Positions 43,519 to 52,946 of a DNA stretch of 64,000 nt are shown here, piece after piece. Position 1 is the first letter of the stretch, and each line of letters begins with the position of its first letter. The translations under genes were made by a program, and so were the position numbers. The notes below the pieces were generated by a model that saw only the letters and a program-made list of their open reading frames with translations, had not been told where the DNA came from and did no database searches. The stretch is from the NCBI GenBank assembly GCA_018304505.1, contig JAGVWA010000001.1:62001-126000 (forward strand), in the 5' to 3' direction. The stretch is from Nanobdellati archaeon (lineage in GTDB: Archaea; B1Sed10-29; JAGVWA01).

Positions 43519-43914
43519 TTAGCACCTGAAACCGAAAATGCGCGAGGCATTACTCAAGAAATACCACGAGTCAGGCGACATGTTGGCTATGTTGATAATC
43601 TGCGGTGGGTCGCTTTTGTTCTGCACCTCAAAAACATCGAAGCCAGACGCGTTCAGGGTAATGTTCACCATGGCCCCCAGGTCGCGGTTGGTGTAGACCG
43701 TAAAATGAACTTGGTCTATGTCCTCAAAACCCATGTTCTTGATCCAGATAGATGAGCCGTTGCACTTGTCAACCCTGATCTTGACAGCCTCCAAATTCGG
43801 GCTCCGCTGCTCCAGAAATGCGGGTATCGTGAACACGGTGATGATGAGTATTATTGTGAAACTGAGGGCTGCTATAAACATGTAGCTCATTAGCGGCGTG
43901 ATGGCTTTTCTCAT
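43519..43914 (-). CDS. Type IV pilin/archaellin-like membrane protein
   Basis: 131 aa. The N-terminus MRKAITPLMSYMFIAALSF has a basic residue before a hydrophobic helix, similar to class III signal peptides with a KA-I cleavage-like site. The rest is a beta-rich domain with CNGSSIWIKNMGFEDIDQV and three potential N-glycosylation sites. It may form or decorate a surface filament; the precise family is uncertain. Confidence 0.6.
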   Translation of the reverse strand: MRKAITPLMSYMFIAALSFTIILIITVFTIPAFLEQRSPNLEAVKIRVDKCNGSSIWIKNMGFEDIDQVHFTVYTNRDLGAMVNITLNASGFDVFEVQNKSDPPQIINIANMSPDSWYFLSNASRIFGFRC

Positions 43915-44002
43915 GCCAGTATAACGTAGCAGTCATTAAAAAGCCTTCGCCGTGGCATTGTTACCGTGGTGTTGTTGCCGTAGGCGTTGTTGTATTGCAT
44001 GC

Positions 44003-44158
44003 CTACCATGGGTCTTCGTCAGAGAGCCTATCAAGGATTGATCCTCTGCTGCCGCCAATGCCCCGACATTCTTTAGGGTCCAGCACAACGTACTGAAAGG
44101 CGGGCTTCGCCTTCTTTCCCGATTCTCCCGTTGTTTCTGGTTCTTGCTGATTCCACAT
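44003..44158 (-). CDS. Small Met-Trp ORF 5 (MWNQQEPETT...)
   Basis: 51 aa, shorter than most gene finders' cut-off. GAGGTGA lies upstream of the ATG at 44158 and a TATA box GGTTTATAAAGCC is at about 44190-44202. The first five residues match Met-Trp ORF 4. It ends LSDEDPW, an acidic tail with a second Trp. Function unknown. Confidence 0.6.
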   Translation of the reverse strand: MWNQQEPETTGESGKKAKPAFQYVVLDPKECRGIGGSRGSILDRLSDEDPW

Positions 44159-44319
44159 AGATTGGTCACCTCGACGTCTAAGAATTCTACATGGCTTTAT
44201 AAACCTTTCGGAAATTGCAACAAGCTTGCTGCAATTGTTTATACGTCTCCGGGGGTATAAAGTTTTTTATATCCCAGGAAACCTAAGGAACAACAGCCAC
44301 AAAATCAAAAGAACAACAT

Positions 44320-44456
44320 GGGGATTTAGGGTAGCTTGGCATCCTAGCTGGCTCCAGACTTACTGATCTGGAGCGATGAGCTCTATTTTTGAGCAATGAT
44401 ATCCGATTGGTATCGGAAGATACCAGCCGACCTGGGTTCGAATCCCAGAGTCCCCA
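44320..44456 (+). tRNA. tRNA-Trp (CCA) with 64-nt intron
   Basis: Acceptor GGGGATT/AGTCCCC, anticodon stem GCTGG (44347-44351) with loop CTCCAGA (anticodon CCA at 44354-44356), and stem partner CCAGC at 44423-44427. The intron occupies 44359-44422, the canonical position after base 38. Intron and anticodon can pair (GCTCCAGA with TCTGGAGC). A box-C-like GCGATGA is present, as in archaeal tRNA-Trp introns that act as methylation guides, but a convincing D box was not found. Confidence 0.9.
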
Positions 44457-44522
44457 CTCATCATTACACAACCAAGTTACACAACCCAATCATCATCAAG
44501 CAACTTGATTTCAAAGAAAAAA

Positions 44523-44594
44523 CGACCCCGGGAGGGCTCGAACCTCCACCACAAGGTTAACAGCCTAGCATCCTGCCAGTTAGACTACGGGGTC
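44523..44594 (-). tRNA. tRNA-Asn (GTT)
   Basis: Acceptor GACCCCG/CGGGGTC, anticodon loop CTGTTAA (anticodon GTT), and T-arm GGAGG-TTCGAGC-CCTCC. 72 nt, no intron, no encoded CCA. It lies next to the gatCAB genes, whose product amidates Asp-tRNA-Asn, so the neighbour fits. Confidence 0.96.
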
Positions 44595-44617
44595 AACCAA
44601 AATGCTTAATAATCTAA

Positions 44618-44672
44618 TATTACTAACAACCAAAACATTACTAACAACCCAAACATTACTAACAACCCAAGA
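44618..44672. repeat. Three tandem ATTACTAACAACC copies
   Basis: ATTACTAACAACC occurs three times in a row at about 18-19 nt spacing, between tRNA-Asn and gatC. It could be a slippage repeat in the gatC leader. No gene is associated. Confidence 0.6.
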
Positions 44673-44698
44673 TTACAACAGCCATTAAGGGGATAACT

Positions 44699-44917
44699 AT
44701 GGACATACCAGAACTGTGCAGGATTAAACTGACAGACGAAGAACAAGAACGCCTAGAGGCGGAAATGAAACAGATCCTCGACTGGGCAGGCGAAATCGGG
44801 GTGCCAGAGGCCAAACCAACAGCCTTTGAGGCCATAGTGCCCCGGGGCGACCGTGCGAGAAAATCGGCTTATGACATACGTTTTCCAAAAACAAAGGACG
44901 GGAAGATAGTTATATGA
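44699..44917 (+). CDS. gatC: Asp/Glu-tRNA amidotransferase subunit GatC
   Basis: 72 aa. The N-terminal CRIKLTDEEQERLEAEMKQI and ILDWAGEIG match GatC, which clamps GatA and GatB. It overlaps gatA by 4 nt (ATGA). Confidence 0.92.
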   Translation: MDIPELCRIKLTDEEQERLEAEMKQILDWAGEIGVPEAKPTAFEAIVPRGDRARKSAYDIRFPKTKDGKIVI

Positions 44918-46089
44918 CACTCAAGGATAGGCACGGCGCGTTCATTTCTCTTACCGACACGCCCGGCGAGTTGGCTGTGAAGGACAACATCTGCGTGCAG
45001 GGCTTCATGTGCACGGCTTCCTCAAAGCTGCTGGAAAACTATGAGCCACCTTACACAGCCACAGCCGTACAAAAACTCCAAAAACAGGGCCTGACTGTGA
45101 TGGGGAAAACAAGCTGCGACGAATTCGCCTGCGGCAGCACCGGAACCCACACAAGCCTCGCTAATCCACGGAACCCGTTGGACGAAAAGCGCGTGCCTGG
45201 AGGCAGTTCAAGCGGTAGTGCAATAGCAGTAAAAGACGGCCTGGTGAGGTATGCAATTGGCTCAGACACTGGGGGTAGCGTAAGGTGTCCAGCAACGTTC
45301 TGCCAAATCGTTGGATACAGGCCAAGCTACGGCCAGATATCGAGATACGGGCTTATGGACATGTGCATGAGCTTCGACACCATCGGTACACTGACAAGGA
45401 ACGTCGACGATGCCATTTACCTCATTACGGGCATGAGCGGCAAGGACGACAAGGACTTAACAACCATGAATTCAGTTGATGTTAAGGAAACGCCCGGCTT
45501 GGCAGGCAAGCGATTGGTGGCTTTCAGGCAAATCCTGGAATCGTGCGATCCGGGAATCAGGGAAAAATTCAACGAGGCAACTGAAAAAGCCAAACTCCAT
45601 GTTGACGTGATCGACTTTCCAGAGATACACAAAAGCATTCCGACATACTACATGATCGTGTTTGCTGAGTTTGCGAGCGCAATGCAGCGCTTTGACGGAA
45701 AATTCTTTGGCAAAAATCGAGAGCTTCTGGGCCAAGAGGTGAAGCGGCGCATTCTACTGGGCACATTTATTTCGCAGAAGGAAAACAAGGACAAGTGGTA
45801 CACACAAGCAATCAATGCGAGAAAGTGGTTCCAGCAGAAATTCGAGGCCATGTTTGCGAAATACGATTTCGTCATAAACCCGACAATGCCCTCGCCTGCA
45901 CCCCTGGTTGGCGAAATCACTGACCCGATAACAGAGTACTCAATGGACCTTGGCACGATTTTCCCAAGTTTAATGATGGGGCCCAGCATCAGCCTGCCCT
46001 ACCAGGGCATGGGGATACAGCTCACAGGCAAGCGATTTTCTGACTCCGCGCTTCTGTACAGCGCGCGTGACTTGGAGGGGGCGCTATGA
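44914..46089 (+). CDS. gatA: Amidotransferase subunit GatA
   Basis: 391 aa. The amidase-signature catalytic triad is visible: Lys in VKDNICV, cis-Ser in GSDTGGSVRCP and nucleophile-region GGSSSGSAIA. It liberates ammonia from glutamine for tRNA amidation. It is shorter than many bacterial GatA proteins (about 480 aa), mainly by loss of loop regions. It overlaps gatB by 4 nt. Confidence 0.95.
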   Translation: MTLKDRHGAFISLTDTPGELAVKDNICVQGFMCTASSKLLENYEPPYTATAVQKLQKQGLTVMGKTSCDEFACGSTGTHTSLANPRNPLDEKRVPGGSSSGSAIAVKDGLVRYAIGSDTGGSVRCPATFCQIVGYRPSYGQISRYGLMDMCMSFDTIGTLTRNVDDAIYLITGMSGKDDKDLTTMNSVDVKETPGLAGKRLVAFRQILESCDPGIREKFNEATEKAKLHVDVIDFPEIHKSIPTYYMIVFAEFASAMQRFDGKFFGKNRELLGQEVKRRILLGTFISQKENKDKWYTQAINARKWFQQKFEAMFAKYDFVINPTMPSPAPLVGEITDPITEYSMDLGTIFPSLMMGPSISLPYQGMGIQLTGKRFSDSALLYSARDLEGAL

Positions 46090-47257
46090 AGGTGGGCTTT
46101 GAATTGCACGTTACGCCACTGACAGAAAGCAAGATGTACTGCGATTGTCCAACAAAAAACGCGCAACCGAATTTGCAGGTATGCCCCATTTGCACTGGCC
46201 AGCCTGGCAGCAAGCCCATGGCACCAAACGAAACCGCATTACGGGCAGGCATTAAACTTGCCAAGGCGCTGAACTGCACGCTTAATGAGAGCGTTAGCGT
46301 GATGCGTAAGCACTACTTCTACCCCGACCTGCCGAACAACTATCAGCTGACAAGCGAGCCGTTTGGCGAAAACGGTTCTTTCAACAACGTTGGGATCACC
46401 GAAATTCATTTTGAGGAGGACCCTGGGCAATATGACCCAAAGTCGGGCTTGGTTGACTTGAACCGCAGTGGGTCGCCGTTGCTGGAAGTCGTGACAGAGC
46501 CGGACATTGACTCGATCGAGAAGGCGCGCGATTTCCTTGAGGAATTCAGTGCACTGCTCGGCTTTCTCGGCATATCCCAGAAAATCAAGGCAGACACCAA
46601 TGTCTCTATCAATGGCGGCGCGCGCGTCGAGGTTAAAAACATAGGGTCGATTAGCGGAGCCCTGAACGCCATACAGTATGAAGTGAATAGGCAGGCGAAG
46701 GAAGGCGCCGTACTCGAGACGCGGCATTACGACAAGGACACCATGACAACCAAGCCGGCTAGGTTGAAGGAAACCGTGGCCGATTATCGCTACATGCGAG
46801 AGCCGAACCTGCCGAGACCGCGCGCATCATTACAAGCGAAAAATGGCTCTACGACTTATTCAACAACGTGAACATGGACAAGGCTGAATTGGCGAAATTC
46901 CTGCGCCGTGACCTGCTAAATGAACTGAAGTACCGCCAGATTAGTTTTGAAAACAGCAGCCTTGACGTGCAGAAGCTAGAGCAGCTTTTGAACGAGGGCA
47001 TAAGCCCGCGAGCCAGGACAGAGAAGTTACGCGCGTTGTTGGACAACAAGGCAGTGGACGTAACGGAAGCGAGCCACGATGATTTGGAAAAAGCAGTAGA
47101 CGCAGTGCTCGAAATTGAGGCCGCAGCTGTTGAGAAATACAAAAACGGGAAAAAGAACTTGTTCAATTATTTCCTCGGCGAGGTTGACAAGAAACTAGGG
47201 CACAGTGTAAAACCGGGCGACATCGCACGCGTGTTGAAAAAGAAACTCGGAAGCTAG
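46086..47257 (+). pseudogene. gatB: GatB with a one-base frameshift (two frames)
   Basis: The first frame covers the GatB catalytic domain (FELHVTPLTESKMYCDCPT, TGQPGSKPMAPN, NRSGSPLLEVVTEPD, DYRYMREPNLP) and ends at 46871. From about 46814 the -1 frame continues with ETARIITSEKWLYDLFNNV and the YqeY-like tail ending at 47257 (YKNGKKNLFNYFLGEV). One missing base near CTGCCGAGACC (46809-46819) explains this. The joined protein would be about 390 aa, shorter than the usual 470-480. It transfers ammonia to Asp-tRNA-Asn or Glu-tRNA-Gln. The break may be real or an assembly error. Confidence 0.8.
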
Positions 47258-47294
47258 GGCCGCTTTCCGTTGCTAGAACCACTTTCCACTTTTG

Positions 47295-48038
47295 CTAGAA
47301 CAGCTTTCGCATGCTCTCGCTGAAGTACGGGCTCCTGATCCAGGAGGCGACTTCTGTCTTCGAGTTCTCTGGCGTGAGGAACAAAAGCACGTCGTTGTCT
47401 ACTATCATCATCCTGTGAAACGATTCAGACTTGACTGAATGCGCAATCTGCCGGGCTTCCTTCAGAACGGCGGTAGAGCTCTTTGAGTTGATCTTTATCT
47501 CCACGCCCCGGTCTCGCGCTGTCTTAAGATGAGTGCTGAAGAGATCAAGCTTGTCCTTGAGCTTCTTCTCAGATGTCGCAATGTAAATGTGCTTCTGCGC
47601 ACCTGTGAGAAGGTTATCGATTTTTGAGTTGATGTTCTGGCTGTCCTTGAGCACCCACACGAAATCGCCTGCAGACGGGCTCTCTTTCATGTCAGTGTCC
47701 TTCATGGTTTTTTTGAAGTCATTCTTTATGACCTCCATGTCACCGAGGTCCTGATTGTGTTCAGACACCTTGTGCTTTTTCAGATTCATGAATGCCTCTT
47801 CTATAGGCACTGCGGCAAACTTGATTGGCCTGCCAGGTTGCGAACTTATCAAGCCGCGCTTTTCCAGTTTATCCAGGACATCGTACGCCCTCGGCCGGGG
47901 AATGTCGGCTATGTTTGCCGAGTCACTGGCAGACGTAGCACCCTTGGTAAGCAAAGCTAAATATAACCTTGACTCGTATTGATTTAAGCCCACCCTTTTC
48001 AGCAAATTGAGCGCGTCTTCATTCATCTTGACTTCCAT
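47295..48038 (-). CDS. TrmB-family transcriptional regulator
   Basis: 247 aa from the ATG at 48038 preceded by GGAGTG. The N-terminal winged helix has NQYESRLYLALLTKGATSAS and IPRPRAYDVLDKLEKRGLI. The C-terminal sensor domain (AQKHIYIATSEKKLKDKLD, HRMMIVDNDVLLFLTPE) is PLD-like, as in TrmB relatives. It is divergent from a large membrane protein gene with a palindrome between them. Confidence 0.9.
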   Translation of the reverse strand: MEVKMNEDALNLLKRVGLNQYESRLYLALLTKGATSASDSANIADIPRPRAYDVLDKLEKRGLISSQPGRPIKFAAVPIEEAFMNLKKHKVSEHNQDLGDMEVIKNDFKKTMKDTDMKESPSAGDFVWVLKDSQNINSKIDNLLTGAQKHIYIATSEKKLKDKLDLFSTHLKTARDRGVEIKINSKSSTAVLKEARQIAHSVKSESFHRMMIVDNDVLLFLTPENSKTEVASWIRSPYFSESMRKLF

Positions 48039-48081
48039 AATCACTCCACGTATATATTATTTACCACAACCTTTAAATAGT

Positions 48082-48101
48082 TTACTACTTCATAATAGTA
48101 A
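48082..48101. promoter_or_regulatory. Palindromic operator between TrmB and its divergent neighbour
   Basis: TTACTA-CTTCATAA-TAGTAA is a perfect inverted repeat of TACT/AGTA half-sites, like known TrmB operators. It lies between the two divergent genes, 13 nt before the start at 48114. Confidence 0.6.
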
Positions 48102-48113
48102 CAAGGTAATAAT

Positions 48114-49724
48114 ATGAGATTATTGCACGCCGCGGTGTTTCTAATCCTCCTGATGTCAACAGCCATTGCTATAACCCAAACAGACCCAACAATAGAGACG
48201 CAAAGCTCAAAAACCGTGTTCCATGGGGACACGGCAAACTACCGCATCTCGATTACCAACAACGAGGCCACGAGCAAGGCCTTTAAGCTCACAATAAGCG
48301 AGAACCCCCAAAACCTCCCAATCAGGATACCGACAACTGATTTAACAATACAACCCAAGGCCACCAAGGCCTTTGACATCTTTATAGATACTACTAAACT
48401 GAGTCTCGGCACATATACCTTTGGGTTGTCAGTATCAAAAGACAGCGACGTGTTCGAAGGCCCGTTCACGCTGCAGGTCCAGGGAGCCTCGGGTGACTTA
48501 TCCATAAGTTCGGCTTACAAAACGCTGGAAGTGACGCAAGGCGAGTACAAAGAACTGCGTTTTACCGTCACAAATAGGGGCGCAATCCAGCTGAAAAACC
48601 TAATCCTAACCTCGAACTTGCCGGCAGAATTCCTGCCAAAGTACCCTGAGCCCTTTAACCTGGCCGCGTCTGAAAGGCGTGAAGTCAAAATCGGCATCAC
48701 AACCCAAGACGGCGCAGCAGTTGGCGAGCGAGACTTCAGGATAGAAGCGGCCTCTGGTAATGTAGAGGCATCAACAACAACCACGCTAAGGGTGCAGAAA
48801 TCGCTAGACTTAACGCAAGACCTCATCCTTGAACTCTTACTGCCCTGGGATCCTATCAAGGAAAACGGCAACGTCATCGGATACCAAATCCCATACAGGC
48901 TGACGAATCGCGGTGACCACAAAATCTCTCAGGTATCAGTAGACGTCCTTAATGTCTCCCCAGAATGGACCGTGGAGAAGAACAGGCCCATAGACTTAGA
49001 CAGCAAGGAAACCAAGGACTTTACATTAAGAATTATTCCAACAACACTCGAAGACACGCAGGCAATCATTTCCATGTCGCAAAACATGCAGCCCGTAGAG
49101 AATGTTACAATAAACCTCGCAGGCTACAAGGTGGGCGCGGCCAGCAGCGCTTCCGGCAACGTCATCATGGGCGGCTCTGGCACGGCCGGCATAATGCTCA
49201 TACTCGTATTTGTCCTGGGCTTCCTGGTTTACAAGCAGCGCAACGAATACAAGGAAAAACTGCAAGACGTAAAGCGCCAAACCTATCTTGACCAACTTGC
49301 AGATGACATCACAAAGGAGATGGCGCTCGATGACCCCAAGGAGATCTTTGACAACACCGAACTACGGCCTCTAAAGGCCGCGCTTGATAAAGAAAAGCAA
49401 ACGCCGCAAGAGCCACCTGTAACAAAACAAGATGCCCCGGAGGAAATCCGCCTTGGGCCATTGACGCTTGTAAAGCCAACGCAAGAACCAACACAAGAAC
49501 CAACACACGAACCAACACAAGAAAACCTAGAAAAAGCAGCAGAGGAAGACGTGCTCTTTTACACCTCAAAAAACCCAAAGCCTGAAGCCCCTGAGCCAAC
49601 AGACGCGGAACCAGAAGACGACGATGATGACGACGCAAGCGCAAGCGAATCACATGAGCCTGCATCAACACCAGCAGCAGCGAAGCCCAGGAACTTCGCC
49701 GAGGTTCTCAGAAAACGCAAGTGA
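48114..49724 (+). CDS. Large surface-domain membrane protein with acidic cytoplasmic tail
   Basis: 536 aa. Signal peptide (LLHAAVFLILLMSTAIA), two to three Ig/CARDB-like beta domains (NYRISITNNEATSKAFKL, YKELRFTVTNRGAIQLKN, YRLTNRGDHKISQVSVDV), one transmembrane helix (about 353-372, IMLILVFVLGFLVYKQ) and a long cytoplasmic tail with PTQE-type repeats and a DDDDDD stretch. Its function is unknown; it could link the cell surface to a cytoplasmic partner. It is divergently paired with TrmB. Confidence 0.75.
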   Translation: MRLLHAAVFLILLMSTAIAITQTDPTIETQSSKTVFHGDTANYRISITNNEATSKAFKLTISENPQNLPIRIPTTDLTIQPKATKAFDIFIDTTKLSLGTYTFGLSVSKDSDVFEGPFTLQVQGASGDLSISSAYKTLEVTQGEYKELRFTVTNRGAIQLKNLILTSNLPAEFLPKYPEPFNLAASERREVKIGITTQDGAAVGERDFRIEAASGNVEASTTTTLRVQKSLDLTQDLILELLLPWDPIKENGNVIGYQIPYRLTNRGDHKISQVSVDVLNVSPEWTVEKNRPIDLDSKETKDFTLRIIPTTLEDTQAIISMSQNMQPVENVTINLAGYKVGAASSASGNVIMGGSGTAGIMLILVFVLGFLVYKQRNEYKEKLQDVKRQTYLDQLADDITKEMALDDPKEIFDNTELRPLKAALDKEKQTPQEPPVTKQDAPEEIRLGPLTLVKPTQEPTQEPTHEPTQENLEKAAEEDVLFYTSKNPKPEAPEPTDAEPEDDDDDDASASESHEPASTPAAAKPRNFAEVLRKRK

Positions 49725-49838
49725 TTGCTAAACAACACTTTTCGGTATACCAACAGCATTGCCTTAAACTGCTGTTCAGTAGTCTCATTATTCCAGTAAA
49801 TCGAAAGCGCTATATATCCCCGCTGCTTTCTCTTTGTT

Positions 49839-50837
49839 ATGAACGTGCACCAAAGCGCCGAGGGGATCCTAGTAGAAGACAGGGAAACGAAATTATTCCT
49901 AGATCCAAGCCGGCAGATCAAACCAGCACAGGGGATCGTCGGAATTTCGCACGCGCACCAAGACCATGTACGGAACCACAAGACAGAGTGCATACTAACC
50001 CCCGCAACATCTGACTTGTTCCATGCAAGCGAAGCCAAGAGGAAAAAACACGCGTACGGCAAAAAGACAAGACTCGACAACCTCGTCATCAGCATGCACA
50101 GCGCCAACCACATCCTCGGTTCTTCTCAATTCAGGATCGAGAATTCCCAAGTACTGACTTATACCGGCGATTTCAAACTCCAAAGGTCATTGCTGTATCC
50201 TAAATGCGATGTCATCGACACTGACATCCTGATAATGGAAGCCACTTATGGCTCGCCCGAATACGTTTTCCCAAACCCAGATGGGGTCTACAGGGACATG
50301 GGGCTCTGGATCAAATCGAACCCCGGAAAAAACGTGATCATAGGCGCCTACGCCCTTGGAAAGAGCCAAGAACTCATCAAGGCCCTCAATGAAATGAGCA
50401 TCGTGCCCGTGACGCATCCAAGCGTTACACAAAACAGCGAAGTCTACAAAAAGCACGGCGCCAGCATTGAATACATTGACTCAGAATCGCCAGAAGGGAA
50501 CGAAGTCATGAAGCAAGGCTTTGTCGGAATCGTTCCAAGGCATTTATTAAAGTATGAATTCATCCACGGCCTTGAAATGCAGTACATGAAACCTGTTTTG
50601 ACTAGCTTCGTTTCAGGTTGGGCTACCAAGTACAACTTCGGGGTAGACAAGACCTTTATCCTTTCTGACCACGCCGACTTCAGCCAGCTAATGTCCTACG
50701 CCGAACTCAGTGGCGCGAAGCAGATTTACACCGTGCACGGGCAAAATCACGAACTGGCTCGACAGATAAGAAAGCAGCTGGGCATTCCAGCGATTCCGTT
50801 AGCAGACAAGGCACAGAAAACGCTGGCAGAATACTGA
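49839..50837 (+). CDS. Metallo-beta-lactamase/beta-CASP exonuclease
   Basis: 332 aa. Motif 2 is ISHAHQDHV, others are MHSANHILGSSQF and YTGDFKLQ, and the beta-CASP end is LSDHADFSQL. This fits the short DNA-ligase-associated or mRNA 3'-end-processing type. A TATA box CTATATAT is about 30 nt before the ATG, giving a short leader. It acts on RNA or DNA in the cytoplasm. Confidence 0.9.
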   Translation: MNVHQSAEGILVEDRETKLFLDPSRQIKPAQGIVGISHAHQDHVRNHKTECILTPATSDLFHASEAKRKKHAYGKKTRLDNLVISMHSANHILGSSQFRIENSQVLTYTGDFKLQRSLLYPKCDVIDTDILIMEATYGSPEYVFPNPDGVYRDMGLWIKSNPGKNVIIGAYALGKSQELIKALNEMSIVPVTHPSVTQNSEVYKKHGASIEYIDSESPEGNEVMKQGFVGIVPRHLLKYEFIHGLEMQYMKPVLTSFVSGWATKYNFGVDKTFILSDHADFSQLMSYAELSGAKQIYTVHGQNHELARQIRKQLGIPAIPLADKAQKTLAEY

Positions 50838-50905
50838 GGAAATTGAAACCTTTATAAACCCTACACTTCAGAAATATCAACAAGCAATCAACAAGTGAAC
50901 TTATT

Positions 50906-51127
50906 ATGAGAGGAAAAGCAAAACTCATATCCTGTACATACTGCGGGCGCAGGGTACCCGTGGACAAGGCAAACAGGATTAGGACGACCAACTTCAGGTA
51001 TAGTGACGACAGGACCGGTTTAAACTACTTTGGCGGCTTTGACACCGCACGATGCTGCCCAAGCTGTGCTAGGCACAGGCATGTGAAAAACCTGGTGCCA
51101 ATGAAAGGCAGGCCAAAGCGACGCTAA
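50906..51127 (+). CDS. rps26e: Ribosomal protein S26e-like
   Basis: 73 aa. KLISCTYCGRRVPVDKANRI and CCPSCARHRHVKNLVPMKGR match the zinc-ribbon ends of S26e, but the middle is shorter than in eukaryotic or crenarchaeal S26e (about 100 aa). TATA box TTTATAAAC at about 50850. Confidence 0.75.
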   Translation: MRGKAKLISCTYCGRRVPVDKANRIRTTNFRYSDDRTGLNYFGGFDTARCCPSCARHRHVKNLVPMKGRPKRR

Positions 51128-51621
51128 ATATCCACAAAGTCCAAGAGCAAATGCGAGAAGTATCCAAGAGAAGCAAATGCCCCAATGATGGCGCTCAATT
51201 CTACAGACCCAAGAACAATGTACGTGAGGCCCATTGACAGCAAGCCGTAAACAACCCCTGTCTTTAGCCTATGAACAACGCCCCTGTGCCTTGGCAAAAA
51301 CAAGCCGATGAACATTATAAAAAGCAGGGACAGCGCTGACGACACAAGAATCGAAACCCCCAATGCATTGTTGCCAGACAAAATAAAGAACGAAACCACG
51401 AACACGGCGCCCGCAAGGAAAAACTTCAACTGCTTAAAGATCCATGATTTCTTCGTGTCAATGTCCGGCAAAACAGACCCTACAATGATAAAGAACAAGC
51501 CTATGGCGAGCAGCAAAAGCAAGTCAAGCATTGGGGGATCTGGAAGAAACACAACAGCAAATGCCGCGTAAATTAAGAAAACCAAGAAGCCAAAAAACTT
51601 GTGCACTTTTTGAAAAGGCAT
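51124..51621 (-). CDS. DUF457/YdjM-type membrane hydrolase
   Basis: 165 aa with about five transmembrane helices. Metal-ligand motifs are GSVLPDIDTKKS, HRGVVHRLKTGVVYG and GYFSHLLLDFVDI, as in the LexA-regulated YdjM family. It converges with the S26e-like gene, overlapping by 4 nt. Confidence 0.82.
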   Translation of the reverse strand: MPFQKVHKFFGFLVFLIYAAFAVVFLPDPPMLDLLLLLAIGLFFIIVGSVLPDIDTKKSWIFKQLKFFLAGAVFVVSFFILSGNNALGVSILVSSALSLLFIMFIGLFLPRHRGVVHRLKTGVVYGLLSMGLTYIVLGSVELSAIIGAFASLGYFSHLLLDFVDI

Positions 51622-51643
51622 CCTTTAATCACACAGCCCAGAC

Positions 51644-52906
51644 TCACTTTTTAGCTGCTTTAGGTTTTACATGAGCCGATTTTTTACCTAACCGCCCTGC
51701 TTGAACATTCCCATCGTCATCGTAGTGAATTCTGCCAATGTAAAAAAGCGCAAGTGTTGAAATCAGAACAGTGGTGAGAATTATTCCAAACGTCACGTCT
51801 GCAAAGAAATACGTGTTGTGGATTCCACGCGTAAACGGGATGTAAGCCAAAACAGCAGCAGCAAGACCTCTCGGGAACATCGCCATCATTAAATGCCGTT
51901 CCTTGTCACTAATCTTCATTTTGTGCATAGCGGCCCGTATTGCCAATGGCCTTATTGAGAAGAGCGCAATGGCAAGCAGGATCCCAAAAATGATGCTCCT
52001 GAAGTCAATGAATGAAACCAGGATGCCGAGGTAGACAAAGAAGAACGTTCTTATGATAAACGCTATGAGGGCATGATACCTGCGTGCGGGCTTGTCTAAT
52101 TCAAACTCCATGTTCTGGTATTTGAGCATTCCAAATATCTTTTTTCCGTTTCCAAGCACAACGCCGAAACTCAAGCAGGCAATGGCCCCGCTTCCGCCAA
52201 GGCTTTCCACGAAGCTGTAGAGCAGAAATATAATACCGAGGGTTACAAGGTATGAGAATTCTTCTTCCCTAAATCTCCGGCTTATTGGAATCCAAAACAA
52301 GCCGCTGAGCGAGCCGATAACGATTCCGATAGAAAAACCAGAAGCGAGGATCTGTCCAACAGCCTGCAGGCCAATACCTGAAATTATGGTTTCCATTACT
52401 ACAATCGCCATCAGGATCGACAAGGCATCGGTTAAAGCAGACTCTATGCTCAGGACTGTTCTGACGTGGTTGCTTACACCAGGAATCTTATTAATGATCG
52501 GAATAACGATTGGCGAGCTAGTTCCACCGACAATTACACCGAGCAGGAGCCCAGTGAGAACATTAAAACCAAGCGCCACCATAATTACGGTAACGATTAA
52601 AGCAGAGAACGTAAACGCGAGCAGCGTTAACATCAATCCCCTTGGGGCTTCCCTAAACAACTTGTAAATGTCAAGATTAAGGCCGCCCTCGAACAGGATA
52701 ATGATTACGGCAATAGCTGCAAACAACTCGCTGATGTTCAAGAACACTGAGGCGTCCACAATTTTCAAAATCGGGCCTAGCAGCAAGCCGAATAGGAGCA
52801 GCCAGATAATGCTTGGCACGTCTGTCTTTTTGAAAATCAGGTCTCCTACAAAGCCGATGAAGATGATTACACCAATTATGGTTATCGGCAACAATACGTC
52901 TACCAT
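51644..52906 (-). CDS. CPA-type sodium/proton antiporter
   Basis: 420 aa, about 12 transmembrane helices. The core has IILFEGGLNLDI, GGTSSPIVIPII and ESALTDALSI, where the ion-binding Asp is in TDA, and the C-terminal MAMFPRGLAAAVLAY. It exchanges cations for protons across the cell membrane. The basic tail (SAHVKPKAAKK) is another lysine-rich end. Confidence 0.9.
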   Translation of the reverse strand: MVDVLLPITIIGVIIFIGFVGDLIFKKTDVPSIIWLLLFGLLLGPILKIVDASVFLNISELFAAIAVIIILFEGGLNLDIYKLFREAPRGLMLTLLAFTFSALIVTVIMVALGFNVLTGLLLGVIVGGTSSPIVIPIINKIPGVSNHVRTVLSIESALTDALSILMAIVVMETIISGIGLQAVGQILASGFSIGIVIGSLSGLFWIPISRRFREEEFSYLVTLGIIFLLYSFVESLGGSGAIACLSFGVVLGNGKKIFGMLKYQNMEFELDKPARRYHALIAFIIRTFFFVYLGILVSFIDFRSIIFGILLAIALFSIRPLAIRAAMHKMKISDKERHLMMAMFPRGLAAAVLAYIPFTRGIHNTYFFADVTFGIILTTVLISTLALFYIGRIHYDDDGNVQAGRLGKKSAHVKPKAAKK

Positions 52907-52946
52907 GATTTGAAAATGAATCCTTGGTTATTAAACATTCCCATAT

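Noticed and set aside
44359-44422. tRNA-Trp intron as a complete box C/D guide RNA
   Set aside because: Box-C-like GCGATGA is present but no D box follows at proper spacing; only the intron assignment is kept.
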